Below, one piece after another: positions 52,972-63,953 of a stretch of DNA of 64,000 nucleotides (the first letter of the stretch is position 1; each line of letters begins with the position of its first letter). This DNA comes from Regnicoccus_A sp014224355 (lineage in GTDB: Bacteria; Cyanobacteriota; Cyanobacteriia; PCC-6307; Cyanobiaceae). Below the pieces are notes generated by a model. It had not been told where the DNA came from. It searched no databases and saw nothing but the letters and a program-made list of their open reading frames with translations. Where the stretch lies: assembly GCF_050920705.1 (NCBI RefSeq), contig NZ_CP154799.1, forward strand, positions 248,001 to 312,000, read 5' to 3'. A program made the translations under genes and the position numbers.

Positions 52972-54003
52972 TCACGACAGCAGGAGACGACGCAGGCGCG
53001 CCAGCCATTGCCGCCAGCGCAACTGCCAGAGCCGGGGGGACCGCAGAGCCTCCAGAGCAGGAGAAGCTCCGGCTGGGGCGTCGTTCCTCTGAAGCCGATC
53101 CCAGTGACCGTCGATCTCCTCGAGAGCCCCCTGCCAGCGCTCCTGCAGGCGGGTTTCGCAGCTCTCAGTCAGGCGGAGAGCCAGCTGGGCGGGGTCAGCG
53201 CGCCAGGAGGCGGGATCGGCCGCCGCCGCTTCAATCCTCTCCAGATCAGCCGGCAGGGTGCCGCTGCCGATCTGGTGGCCCACCGACCCGGGGTCGATCA
53301 GATCGGCCAAGGCGTGATTGAGGCTGCTGAACACAACGCATCCGCAGGCCATGGCCTCCAGGGGCGGCAGGCCGAAGCCCTCCGTCACCCCGCGGCCCCG
53401 CCAGTAATCAGCGGAGTCGTAGAGGTAGACGCGGGCTCGGTTGAACAGGCCCACCAGATCATCGACCCAGCCCTGCTGCACCTCGACGCGAAGGCCCCGG
53501 CTCCGCAGGGCGGGCACGAGCTGGTGCAACACATAGGCACTGGTTTTCCGGGCCTGCACCAGGACATCGATGTCGCGCTCCAGGCCCTGATCACGCCACT
53601 GGGGCTCCAGGGCATTGGGCACCAGGAACAGCGGGTTGCGGGAGGCCCGATCTCCCCAGTAGCCCAGGGTGTTGCGGCTCACGGCCAGCACCGGCACCCC
53701 GTGGGGAAGGTCAAAGCCATAACCGCTGCTGTGGGCGTGATACGCGACGGGCCGACCGCGCAACCGGCGCAGGAGGCGAGGCACGTCGAAGCCCCAGCTG
53801 ACGATCCACAGGGCGGCTCCCGGAGCCGATTCATCCCGCAGCAGATCGTCCAGGAACGGACGGCCTGCTTCCCGTTGGCGGTAAGTCACCAGCTCGGTGG
53901 GCCTCAGTCCGGCTGTGAGCCGGATCGACTGGAGTTCGACCTGCAGGCCTCCGCAGCGGAACTTGCCGGTGGTTCCGGGCAGCAGAAATCGGAGCGGTCG
54001 CAC
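52972..54003 (-). CDS. GT4-like glycosyltransferase
   Basis: 343 residues. The C-terminal half carries VQQGWVDDLVGLFNRARVYL and TEGFGLPPLEAMACGCVVFS, the GT4 donor-binding motif. The N-terminal half has FLLPGTTGKFRCGGLQVELQ and the acceptor loop PVAYHAHSSGYGFDLPHGV. It sits 81 bp upstream of kdsA on the same strand, so its substrate may be an LPS or capsule intermediate, though this is inference. The basic tail RQWLARLRRLLLS is not conserved. Confidence 0.85.
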   Translation of the reverse strand: MRPLRFLLPGTTGKFRCGGLQVELQSIRLTAGLRPTELVTYRQREAGRPFLDDLLRDESAPGAALWIVSWGFDVPRLLRRLRGRPVAYHAHSSGYGFDLPHGVPVLAVSRNTLGYWGDRASRNPLFLVPNALEPQWRDQGLERDIDVLVQARKTSAYVLHQLVPALRSRGLRVEVQQGWVDDLVGLFNRARVYLYDSADYWRGRGVTEGFGLPPLEAMACGCVVFSSLNHALADLIDPGSVGHQIGSGTLPADLERIEAAAADPASWRADPAQLALRLTESCETRLQERWQGALEEIDGHWDRLQRNDAPAGASPALEALRSPRLWQLRWRQWLARLRRLLLS

Positions 54004-54050
54004 GGGAAATGGGCGGGCTGTGGCTGACTCTGACGCAGCCTGGCCCTGGC

Positions 54051-54764
54051 TCAGGCCGCGACCGCTTCGGTGCTCCCGGTGCGCTGACGACGGGTGAGGA
54101 AGCCGAAGAGCACCTTGCCGATGGCCGCCACCAGGTTGCCCTCCAGCTCCTGGAACATCACCATGTTGAGGTGGAAGGCATGGTTGGCCTCCGCCACGAT
54201 GCGATCGGCCATGGCCTGATCGATCGGCAGCTGATCAAGGCTGGTGCGGTAGTTGGCCTTGAATCCCTTCTCATCGGGGATGGCGTCGAATTCATAGAAA
54301 CGCAGGCCATCGTGATCGCCCAGATTCATCGCCTTCTGAGCGATGTTCTTGAGGATCTGACCGCCGGAGAGATCTCCGATGTAACGGGTGTAGTGGTGAC
54401 CCACCAGCAGCTCGGGGGATTCGGCCGCCACCTGATGCAGACGGGCCACATAGGCCTCCGCGCCTGGGGTGGGGGTCACCTGCTGACGCCAGTCGGAGCC
54501 GAAGTAGAAGGCCAGGTCGGCCTCCAGGGCTCCGCGGCGGTTGAGGGCATCACTGGCGATCGGGCCCACGACGGGGTGGCCCTTGAGCTTGCCGATCTCC
54601 TCTTCCATCGCGCTGTACACGAAATAGAGGTCGGCCACCAGCTTGCGGTAGCTGATCTTGTCGACCACTCCCTTGAGGAAGCAGGTCACGAAGCCGGTGT
54701 TCTCGGCCATCGTGTGCGCTTTCTTGGTTCCTTCGCGCAATTGGGACGCCAGATCGACAGCCAT
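54051..54764 (-). CDS. ho1: Heme oxygenase (biliverdin-producing)
   Basis: 237 residues. Opens heme to biliverdin IXa using ferredoxin, the first step to phycobilins. The proximal heme ligand His lies in LREGTKKAHTMAENTGFVTC; other family landmarks are ADLYFVYSAMEEEIGKLKGH, LLVGHHYTRYIGDLSGGQIL and the distal-helix glycine motif. Length matches cyanobacterial HO1. Preceded upstream (79 bp) by a small conserved-looking protein on the same strand. Confidence 0.96.
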   Translation of the reverse strand: MAVDLASQLREGTKKAHTMAENTGFVTCFLKGVVDKISYRKLVADLYFVYSAMEEEIGKLKGHPVVGPIASDALNRRGALEADLAFYFGSDWRQQVTPTPGAEAYVARLHQVAAESPELLVGHHYTRYIGDLSGGQILKNIAQKAMNLGDHDGLRFYEFDAIPDEKGFKANYRTSLDQLPIDQAMADRIVAEANHAFHLNMVMFQELEGNLVAAIGKVLFGFLTRRQRTGSTEAVAA

Positions 54765-54843
54765 CTCAGCCGGGGTGCTGTTTGTACGGAACAGTCAAAG
54801 TAGGGCTGATTGTGGACGGAAGTCCCGCATTGGTTGCGAAGGT

Positions 54844-55296
54844 TTAAGCGGCCTGCTCCTGCTGATCAGGGTCACGCGCCAGCAGGGTGAACAGCTCCCG
54901 GCAGACCTGCTGCAGCTTCTCCACCACGTCGGACTGGGGAAGATTCGCTCCACTGGGGCACCAGTCGCCCACCGTGGCCAGCCGCCACTGCTCCCCCTGG
55001 AAGGTCATGCCGCTGAGCACCACCCCCAGCAGCCGCGGTGGTCCCTGCTCGGGTGCGGGGGCCGCCGCGAGGCGCAGCTGCATCAGCAGGCTGCGGCATT
55101 GCAACCGCGGGCTCCAGCCCGGGAAATGGAAAGCCAGGTCCACCGACTCCTCCTCCTCGAAGTGACGGGTCACCGGGTCGTCACGCCAGGGGGTGAGATT
55201 GGCCTTTGCATCGGGGAAATGACGCCTGAACAGACCGGCCGCGGAGGCGATGGCCCGGGCCATCTCCGGACTGCGGGCCAGGTCTGCCGCATTCAT
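54844..55296 (-). CDS. Conserved-looking hypothetical protein beside heme oxygenase
   Basis: About 150 residues from ATG 55296 (MNAADLARSPEMARAIASAA). No family recognised. Mostly globular: FRRHFPDAKANLTPWRDDPV, VDLAFHFPGWSPRLQCRSLL, GVVLSGMTFQGEQWRLATVG. No membrane segment or signal. It shares strand with ho1 (80 bp upstream) and is divergent from icd. I recall similar small proteins next to ho1 in marine Synechococcus, without known function. Confidence 0.6.
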   Translation of the reverse strand: MNAADLARSPEMARAIASAAGLFRRHFPDAKANLTPWRDDPVTRHFEEEESVDLAFHFPGWSPRLQCRSLLMQLRLAAAPAPEQGPPRLLGVVLSGMTFQGEQWRLATVGDWCPSGANLPQSDVVEKLQQVCRELFTLLARDPDQQEQAA

Positions 55297-55452
55297 GGCG
55301 TTTCCCCTGAGCAGAAGTGCGGATCGGGCTGAACCTAGGCTCACCCAACGATTCCATGCTGCAGCGTGCCGCAGGCCGCTGCGGGAAATGGTCGGCGGAT
55401 GACCACGGGGAGACCCCGCTCATCCGGAATCACATCGCGTTACCTGCCGCCG

Positions 55453-56897
<1,445 letters not shown>

Positions 56898-56927
56898 GCT
56901 CCGGCTCCAGTGCCCCGGCCCCCAGCG

Positions 56928-58301
56928 ATGACCGTCACCCAGCCCGACCATCCCTTCCTCACGGCCGGCGCTGTCGCCACCGACCCCTGCATCCACTGCG
57001 GCTTCTGCCTGCCGAGCTGCGCCAGCTACCGGGTGCTGGGCAGCGAGATGGATTCGCCCCGCGGGCGGATCCACATGCTCAAGGCGATTGATCGCGGCGA
57101 GCTGAGCCTCGACGCCACCGTGGCGAGCCATTTCGACAGTTGCCTGGGGTGCCTGGCCTGTGTCTCGGCCTGCCCCTCCGGTGTCCGCTACGACGAGCTG
57201 ATCGCCGCCACGCGGCCCAGGCTGAATGCGCCCGAGCTGCGAACCCCCTGGCAGCGAAGCTTCCGGGCTCTGCTGTTCCAGCTCCTCCCCTACCCCGCGC
57301 GCCTGCGGGCACTCCTGCAACCTTTGCGGCTCTATGCGGGCACACCCCTGCAGGCCTGGGCCCGCCGCAGCGGTCTCACCCGCCTGCTCGGCCCCCAGCT
57401 TGAGGCGATGGAGCGGCTGCTGCCGGCCCTGCAACCCGAAGCGTTTCAGCCGTCGGCGCCCGTGCTGATCCCCGCCCAGGGTCAGCGCCGCCATCGGGTG
57501 GGCCTGGTCACGGGCTGCGTGCAGCGGCTGTTCGATCCGGCGGTGAACCGCGCGGCGATCGAGCTGCTCAGCGCCAATGGCATCGAGGTGGTGATCGCCC
57601 CCGAGCAGAACTGCTGCGGCGCCATGACCCACCACCAGGGGGAACTGGAGCAGACCCGGGCCCTGGCCAAGGACCTGCTCAGCAGCTTCGAGGCGGTGAT
57701 CGGCCCGGGCCGGGCGGCGGGCCCCGAGCCCCTCGATGCGGTGCTGGTGGCGGCCTCCGGCTGTGGCCACACCCTCAAGCAGCTCGACGCGATCCTGGCG
57801 GAGGAGCCGGAATGGGCGGTACGGGGCAGTGCCTTCGCCGGCCAGGTGGCCGACATTCAGGAGTTCCTGCACCGGGTCGGACTCAGCCCCGGCTTCATGG
57901 ATCGGCTCCAGCCCCTGCGCCACAACGACGGCAGCCCCGCCAGCGCCGATCGCCCCCTGCGCCTGGTTTATCACGATGCCTGCCACATGCTCCATGGCCA
58001 GGGATTGGGCCAGCAGCCCCGCCAGCTGCTGCGCCAGATCCCCCACGTGCGGATCGTGGAGGCGGTGGAAGCGGGGGTGTGCTGCGGCAGCGCCGGCATC
58101 TACAACCTGGTCCAGCCCGATGAAGCGGCCGAACTGGGCCGGATCAAGGCCGCTGATCTCAGCGGCAGCGGCGCCGATCTGGCCGTGAGCGCCAACATCG
58201 GCTGCACCTTGCAGATCCGCCAGCACATGGACGGCACGACCCGCCCGATCCCCGTGGCCCATCCGGTGGAGCTGCTGCTGCGCAGTGCCAGCGGGGCCTG
58301 A
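56928..58301 (+). CDS. glcF: Glycolate oxidase iron-sulfur subunit
   Basis: About 457 residues. Two 4Fe-4S motifs, CIHCGFCLPSCASYRV and CLGCLACVSACPSGVRYDE, and two CCG-type domains (NCCGAMTHHQGELEQTRALA, VCCGSAGIYNLVQPDEAAEL). With the FAD subunit it oxidises glycolate in photorespiration, feeding electrons to the membrane chain. Start ATG 56928 precedes MTVTQPDHPFLTAGA; an upstream in-frame start at 56910 adds six residues. It is 30 bp after icd and convergent with the DUF1537 kinase (nine bases between stops). Confidence 0.92.
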   Translation: MTVTQPDHPFLTAGAVATDPCIHCGFCLPSCASYRVLGSEMDSPRGRIHMLKAIDRGELSLDATVASHFDSCLGCLACVSACPSGVRYDELIAATRPRLNAPELRTPWQRSFRALLFQLLPYPARLRALLQPLRLYAGTPLQAWARRSGLTRLLGPQLEAMERLLPALQPEAFQPSAPVLIPAQGQRRHRVGLVTGCVQRLFDPAVNRAAIELLSANGIEVVIAPEQNCCGAMTHHQGELEQTRALAKDLLSSFEAVIGPGRAAGPEPLDAVLVAASGCGHTLKQLDAILAEEPEWAVRGSAFAGQVADIQEFLHRVGLSPGFMDRLQPLRHNDGSPASADRPLRLVYHDACHMLHGQGLGQQPRQLLRQIPHVRIVEAVEAGVCCGSAGIYNLVQPDEAAELGRIKAADLSGSGADLAVSANIGCTLQIRQHMDGTTRPIPVAHPVELLLRSASGA

Positions 58302-58310
58302 CGCCCCAGC

Positions 58311-59690
58311 TCAGGCGTCGCGGCCGGCGGTGTCCATCAGTTGCCAGGCATGGCGGAGGGTGTCCCCATGGCCGAGGTTGCCAGGAACGGTGAGCAGAGG
58401 CATCCGGGGGAAGCGGGCATGCTCGGCGGGCAGGCGCAGCAGTGAGAGGCCTGGCAGCAGTTGCCCCTCCAGCCGCAGTGAGGGCAGGGCCAGGCCATCG
58501 CGCAGCAGGGTCTGGCTGGTGGTGCCGCCCTTGCTGATCAGAAAGCTCAACTCCCGCGGCAGCCCCGCGGCGAGGCGGCCCATCAGGCCCGCCAGGGTGT
58601 GCGACAACCGCTGGCGCTCGCCGTGGTCGTGGCAGGGCCTCTCGCCGCGGCTGGTGAACAGCACCGGCGTGCGCCCCGACAGCCAGGCACGCTCCAGCGG
58701 CTCCTGCAACTCCTGGCGCAGCGGCTCGAGCGCCCGATCCGCTTCCTCCCGCCGGACCGTCACCAGCACCCGATCCACAGGAAGCTCCACCCCGACGCAA
58801 GCGGGCTCGGCGAGCAGATGGTGAAGCTGCTGATCGCTCAGGGGCACATGGGATCCCACCAGCACGGCGCCGGGGGCCGTGCCCCGGCGCAACCGGGCCA
58901 GTTCTGCAGGCGTCAACGGCTGGGGTGGCAGCGCCGCCAGGGACTGCAACAGGCTCGCCGCCGACTGGACCAGCAACCGCCTGAACGGCAGCACCTCCCG
59001 CATCGCCCGCGCCATGGCATCCAGATGCTCGGTGCGTTGCGCATTCACCACCACCAGGGGGTTGCCGCGCAGGGCGAGCAGGCGCTCCACCAGGGCCTTG
59101 TGGCTCTCAGGCTCGAGTTCAGCCAGGGTGATCTGCTGCACCGCCTCGGCTCGGCGTTGGCCACCACTCTTGTGCTCCACCCAGGCGGGCAGATGACTGG
59201 TGGGGTACCCGAAGCGGGCATCGGCGGCGAAGGCCGAGCGGTGCACCGGCTCGCCGTGGAGAAGGTGCACCCCGTCCACCGTGGTACGCCCCCCCTCCAG
59301 GAAGGCGGGCACGAGCAAGGTGGCATCGAAGGGGCCGAGCTCCGCGTCGATCCGATCGATCTCCAGGGGGAAATGGCCGCGCAGGGTGGAATCGCCCCGG
59401 CTCACCAGCAGCCAGGAGCCGGGGCCTGATTCGCCTGGTATCTCGCCGACGGCCCCCCGCAGAGCCCGGCAGATGGACGTCACCCGCTCCGCCGCCTGCT
59501 GAGGCTCGAGCGCCCGGGTGTCGCTGAGCAGGAACAGCAGGGGAGAGGGGTCACGCAGGGCCCGCCGGAGGGTGGGGGGATCCCAGCGCAGCAGCAGGGG
59601 ACAGCCATGCACCGACTGAGATCCGGTGGGGTCGTCATCCAGAACGATGATCTTCAATCCAGCGGCTGCGGGGGAGGGCCAGGAGGCCAT
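58311..59690 (-). CDS. Four-carbon acid sugar kinase family protein (DUF1537/OtnK-like)
   Basis: 459 residues. The N-terminal domain has IIVLDDDPTGSQSVHGCPLL, the signature acid cluster of this family, and SRGDSTLRGHFPLEIDRIDA. The C-terminal nucleotide-binding domain shows LVGSHVPLSDQQLHHLL and SFLISKGGTTSQTLLRDGLA, with a glycine-rich loop near VPGNLGHGDTLRHAWQLM. Members phosphorylate D-erythronate, D-threonate or related acids. In a phototroph this may recycle erythronate from erythrose-4-phosphate; inference. Convergent with glcF and divergent from glcE (15 bp). Confidence 0.85.
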   Translation of the reverse strand: MASWPSPAAAGLKIIVLDDDPTGSQSVHGCPLLLRWDPPTLRRALRDPSPLLFLLSDTRALEPQQAAERVTSICRALRGAVGEIPGESGPGSWLLVSRGDSTLRGHFPLEIDRIDAELGPFDATLLVPAFLEGGRTTVDGVHLLHGEPVHRSAFAADARFGYPTSHLPAWVEHKSGGQRRAEAVQQITLAELEPESHKALVERLLALRGNPLVVVNAQRTEHLDAMARAMREVLPFRRLLVQSAASLLQSLAALPPQPLTPAELARLRRGTAPGAVLVGSHVPLSDQQLHHLLAEPACVGVELPVDRVLVTVRREEADRALEPLRQELQEPLERAWLSGRTPVLFTSRGERPCHDHGERQRLSHTLAGLMGRLAAGLPRELSFLISKGGTTSQTLLRDGLALPSLRLEGQLLPGLSLLRLPAEHARFPRMPLLTVPGNLGHGDTLRHAWQLMDTAGRDA

Positions 59691-59704
59691 GGCACCATCG
59701 TGCC

Positions 59705-60894
59705 GTGATCACCCCTGAGCCCCACCATCTGGCTGATCTCCTGCGTGAGTTGCACGCGGAGGGCACCCCCTGGCTGCCCGCCGGCAGCGGCAGCCGTCTG
59801 CACTGGGGACCGCCGGTGCGTGACACCGCCACGGTGGTGAGCACCCAGCGGCTGAACCGCATCGTTGACCACGCCGTCGGGGATTTCACGGTGACGGTGG
59901 AGGCCGGCACCCCGTTGCGGGAGCTGCAGGAGGTTCTGCGGCGCGAGAACCAATGGCTCACCATCGACTGGCCCTGGGGCAGCGATGCCGACGGCAACGG
60001 CGCCGGCAGCGTGGGCGGCCTGGTGGCCCGTGGCCTGGCCGGGGGCCTGCGCCAGCGCTACCTGGGCGTGCGCGACCAGCTGATCGGCATCGGCCTGCTG
60101 CGGGCCGATGGTGTGGCCGCCCACGCCGGCGGGAAGGTGGTCAAGAATGTGGCCGGTTACGACCTGATGCGGCTGTTCACGGGCAGCTGGGGTTCCCTCG
60201 GCCTGATCACGGAGGTGACCCTGCGCACAAGCCCCCAGCCACCGGAGCGCCGGGGCCTGCTGCTGCAGGGGGGCTCGCGCCCCTCGATGAGCTGCGCCGC
60301 TGGCTGCTTCGCTCCAGCCTCACCCCCGAACTGATCGACTGGTGGAGCCCCTCCCTGGCCAAACAGGCCGGGGCCGACCCCCAGCACTCCCTGCTGCTGG
60401 GGCTGGCCAGCGTCAGTGATGCTGCCCTGCGCGCCCAGTGCCTGGAGATCCGCACCCGGGGCGACCAGCTGGGTCTGCGCGGGCAGCCCCTGGATCCGGA
60501 ACGGCTGGAGGCCCTGCGGGCCGTGGCCCTCGGCCGCCCGGAACCCGGCGGGTGGTTGCTGCGCCTGGGGGTGCTTCCCGCCCAGACGAGTGCGCTGCTG
60601 GCGGAGCGGGTGCTGCGGGACCTGCCTGTGGTGCTGGGGGCCGGCAGCGGCCTGGGGGATAGCTGGGCCGGAGCCGATCTGCCCGCGTACCGGGTGGAGG
60701 AACTGCGGCGCTGCTGCGTGGCTCGCGGCGGGGTGCTCACCGTGCTGCAGCAGCCGCAGAGCGCCAGCCTGCTGCCGGCCTGGGAGGACGCCCCCTCGAG
60801 GCCGCTGATCGAGGCGGTGAAGGCCCAGTTCGATCCGAAACAGCAGCTGGCCCGCGGCCGGCTGCCAGGCGTGCGCGATCCCCATCAACCCTGA
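59705..60894 (+). CDS. glcE: Glycolate oxidase FAD-binding subunit (GlcE-like), frameshifted in this sequence
   Basis: FAD-linked oxidase of the FAD_binding_4 type: WLPAGSGSRLHWGPPVRDTA, TVTVEAGTPLRELQEVLRRE, GSVGGLVARGLAGGLRQRYL, VKNVAGYDLMRLFTGSWGSL followed by GLITEVTL. This frame ends early at 60334. From a run of six G (60268-60273) the sequence continues in the next frame as GLAPLDELRRWLLRSSLTPE to the C-terminus KAQFDPKQQLARGRLPGV, the usual GlcD/E ending. One added G gives about 396 residues. With glcF on the same strand it forms the glycolate dehydrogenase, although the kinase gene separates them. Confidence 0.85.
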
Positions 60895-60918
60895 CGCGCA
60901 CCCATCGGCACCATCCGC

Positions 60919-62780
60919 TCAGCGCAGCGGCATCAGGCAGGACTCGGGGATCGAGAGGATCAGCGGCGCAGCGGCCTCAGCCAGCCGCCGCCAGGCGCGG
61001 GCGCTGACCTCCACCTGCAGGGGGCTGGAGAGGGGGGGCGGGCGGCCAGCGCCATCACGTACACCGACACACTCAGGGCGCTCTCGTTCACGGCCACCAC
61101 GCGACAAGGCCAGGCATTGGCCATCCCGGCCTCGGCAGGGTCGCCAGCGGCGCGGAGCTCCAGGTGATTGGCACGCAGACCCACATGGGTGGTGCCGCTG
61201 TCCCAGGGCCGCCGGCGCCGCAGCTCCACGCCCCAGGCCGGAGCCCAGAGGCCGTGGGGGGAACACTGCTCGATGCGGGTGATGTTCTTGCAGCCGGTGA
61301 GCCTGGCCACCGCCAGCGATTGGGGCTGCTGGAACACCTGCTGCCGGGGTCCATGGGCCACCAGCCGGCCGTCGTCGATCACCAGCAACTCATCGGCCAT
61401 GCGGTAGGCCTCATCGATGTCATGGGTGACCAGCAGAAAGGGCACCCCCGTGTGCTGGAGCTGCTCGATCATCTGCTGCTGCAACTGGCGGCGGCGGTAG
61501 GCGTCCTGGGAGGAGAGAGGTTCATCGAGCAGCAGCAGCTCCGGCTCGATCACCAGGGCGCGGGCCAGGGCCACCCGTTGCCGCTGGCCGCCCGAGAGCT
61601 GGTGGGGGAAACGGTCAGCGAGGGCCGTGAGGCCCATCGACGCCAGCTGGGTGCGCAGCCGCCGCTGGCGCTGGCGACGTTCCAGCCCGGCCAGAGCGAA
61701 GGCCACGTTCTGCTCCACGCTCAGGTGGGGGAAGAGCGCATGGTGCTGCACCACCATGGCGATACGCCGCCGTTGCAGGGGGCCATCAACGAGCGTCTCG
61801 CTTTCGAACAGCAGCCGGCCGTTGAGGCGAATGCGGCCCCGATCCGGACGATCCAGCCCGGCCAGGCAGCGCAACAGCAGGCTCTTGCCGGCCCCTGAGG
61901 CGCCGAGAATCGCCAGGCGAGGGCAGCCGGTGCTGAACCCCAGCTTCAGCTGGAACCCGGGCCGTCGGCACTCCAGCTGCACCTCGAGGCCAAAGGGCGC
62001 CGCTCCGCTTTCCCCGCCGGCAGGCACGGGCCCGGAGATGGCCGCCGCTCCAGCAGCCCCCGGACCCGGGAGCTCCTCTGCCGCCCGGAGCCGGGGCGGC
62101 TGAGGCAAGCGCCACAAGCGCCGGTTCTGGAAACCCTGCACCAGCAGCAGGCAGAGGCCGTTGAGGATCAGCACCAGGACGGTCCAGAACCAGGCCAGCG
62201 CCCGATCGCCGCCATCGACCGCGGCGTAGATCGCCAGGGGCAATGTCTGGGTGCGGCCGGGGATGTTGCCCGCGAGCATCAGCGTGGTGCCGAATTCGCC
62301 CAGGGCCCTGGCGTAGGCGAGGCTGATCCCGGCCAGCAGGCCCGGCATCACCAGCGGCAGGGTGATCGCCCGCAGCACCCGCCAGGGGGAAGCTCCGAGG
62401 CTGAGGGCCACCGCCTCCAGCGATGGATCCATCTGATCGAGGGCCGCGAGCACCGTGCGGTAGAGCAGCGGGAAGGCCACCACCGCCGAGCTGACCACCG
62501 TGGCCGGCCAGGTGAAGACCAGCTCCACCCCCAGACGAGCCAGCAGAGCACCCCCAGGCCCATAGGGCCCCAGCAGCTGCAGCAGCAGGAAGCCCAGCAC
62601 CGTGGGCGGCAGCACCAGGGGCGAGAGCAACAGGAGATCAGCGCCGGCACGGAGGGAGCCCTGCCAGCGGCTCACCTGCCGGGCCGCGAGAAACCCCAGG
62701 GGCGCCACCACCAGCACCGCCAGAGCAGCACTGCGCAGGGAAAGCCAGAGGGGGGAAAGGTCAGGGATGCCCGCGCTCAC
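60919..62780 (-). CDS. modBC: ModB-ModC fusion, molybdate ABC transporter permease/ATPase, frameshifted near C-terminus
   Basis: One polypeptide holds a ModB permease (about 1-225; five hydrophobic segments; EFGTTLMLAGNIPGRTQTLP) and a ModC ATPase (about 245-620). Walker A is AILGASGAGKSLLLRCLAGL, signature HQLSGGQRQRVALARALVIE, Walker B ELLLLDEPLSSQDA. A C-terminal molybdate-binding TOBE-like domain follows (VGLRANHLEL, VNESALSVSVYV). The deposited frame ends in unrelated PAPCRWRSAPAPGGGWLRPL, but adding one C at the run of seven (61032-61038, plus strand G) continues into LQVEVSARAWRRLAEAAAPL to a stop at 60919, about 620 residues. Fusions of ModB and ModC occur in cyanobacteria and plants of this transporter class. 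It overlaps modA. Confidence 0.88.
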
Positions 62781-63568
62781 GGCTGGGGGGATGGCTCAGG
62801 AACTCCAAAACCATGGCGGCGAAAGCTGTTCATGGCGGCGGGCTCAGCCAGGGTGCGCAGGTAGGCCCGGGCCGCGGCGGAGGCAGGGCTGATCTTGAGG
62901 ACGGCACCCGCATAGCGGATCGGCGCATGGCTGCCGGCGGGTGCCACAGCGGTGATCAGCAGGCCCTCTTCCGCCCGGGCATCGGTGCGGTACATCAGAC
63001 CGGCCTCCACCCGGCCGTCGGCCACCGCCCGGGCCACGGCACGAGCCGAGCCGAGGGGGACCAGCCTGGGGGAGACCGCAGCCGTGAGCCCAAGGGTCGT
63101 CAGCACCTGGCGGGCGTAATCACCGGCAGGCACCGAAGGATCACCGATGGCGATCGAGCGCAGATCAGGCCGGGCCAGATCCTGGAAGGCGAGGGTTCGT
63201 CGTGTTGAACGGAGCGGAACCGCGAGCACCAGCTCATTGCTGAACAGCTCCCGGCGGCTGCCAGGCAGCAGCAGGCCGGCGCTCTGCAGGGCGTCCATCT
63301 GACGCTTGCCGGCCGAGATGAACACATCCACCGGCGCCCCCTGCAGGATCTGCTGCTGCAGGGCGCCGGAGGAGGCGAGGTGAAACTGCACGGGACTGCC
63401 GGACTGACTGGGGGCAGCCGCCGAGATCTCCCGCAGGGGATCCTCCAGGCTCACAGCGGCCGCCACCAGCAGAGGCCGAGGGGAGGGCACCACGCTGCAA
63501 GCCGAAGCCAGCCCGCCCACGGCCGCCAGCAGCGGGGCCGCTGACCAGCGCAACCTACCCAGCATCAC
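62777..63568 (-). CDS. modA: Molybdate-binding periplasmic lipoprotein
   Basis: 263 residues. The N-terminal signal ends in a lipobox-like LASAC near residue 24. The substrate-binding protein then shows LLVAAAVSLEDPLREISAAA, VDVFISAGKRQMDALQSAGL, FSNELVLAVPLRS, IGDPSVPAGDYARQVL and VEAGLMYRTDA, all characteristic of ModA. It captures molybdate in the periplasm for the ModBC protein, whose start overlaps its stop by four bases. Molybdate uptake supports nitrate reductase. Confidence 0.92.
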   Translation of the reverse strand: MMLGRLRWSAAPLLAAVGGLASACSVVPSPRPLLVAAAVSLEDPLREISAAAPSQSGSPVQFHLASSGALQQQILQGAPVDVFISAGKRQMDALQSAGLLLPGSRRELFSNELVLAVPLRSTRRTLAFQDLARPDLRSIAIGDPSVPAGDYARQVLTTLGLTAAVSPRLVPLGSARAVARAVADGRVEAGLMYRTDARAEEGLLITAVAPAGSHAPIRYAGAVLKISPASAAARAYLRTLAEPAAMNSFRRHGFGVPEPSPQP

Positions 63569-63628
63569 GCCGCTCGCTGCTCGCCTGAAGCGATCCCGGC
63601 GGGTCCGGGGGCTCCATGAAAGGATCCA

Positions 63629-63953
63629 TCAAGGAGCCTGCACCAGTCCGTCGCCCCGGTCGAGCACGTCCTGATTCGGCGCCAGGCCGACCAGGGTGGC
63701 CATGGCCCGGAGGCGTGCCTGCACGGCGGCGGCATTCACCGGCACTGGTGGTGGCCGCAGCTGCGCCCATCGGTTCGATCAGACGCGTGGGCATCGAGCG
63801 GGCAACCCCGAGCACATCGGGATCCCGGGCTGCTTCGCGCAGATCCGCAGCATCAAGGCGCTCCAGCGTGATCGTGGGCTCAGGCGGCAGCTCAGCGGCA
63901 GGGGCGAGTCCGAAGCTTTCCAGGCCTGGGTAAGGGAGAGAGGGCGTGGACAA
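63629..63953 (-). pseudogene. Subtilase (S8) remnant lacking the catalytic domain
   Basis: The first part (MSTPSLPYPGLESFG... to VLGVARSMPTRLIEPMGAAA) looks like the inhibitor-I9-type propeptide of cyanobacterial S8 proteases. Shortly after, in another frame, NAAAVQARLRAMATLVGLAP leads to DVLDRGDGLVQAP and a stop at 63629, resembling a subtilase C-terminus (xxVxxRLxxTA...GxGLV). No Asp/His/Ser catalytic blocks lie between. I infer an internal deletion of several hundred codons. It runs close to modA (start at 63568). Confidence 0.45.
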
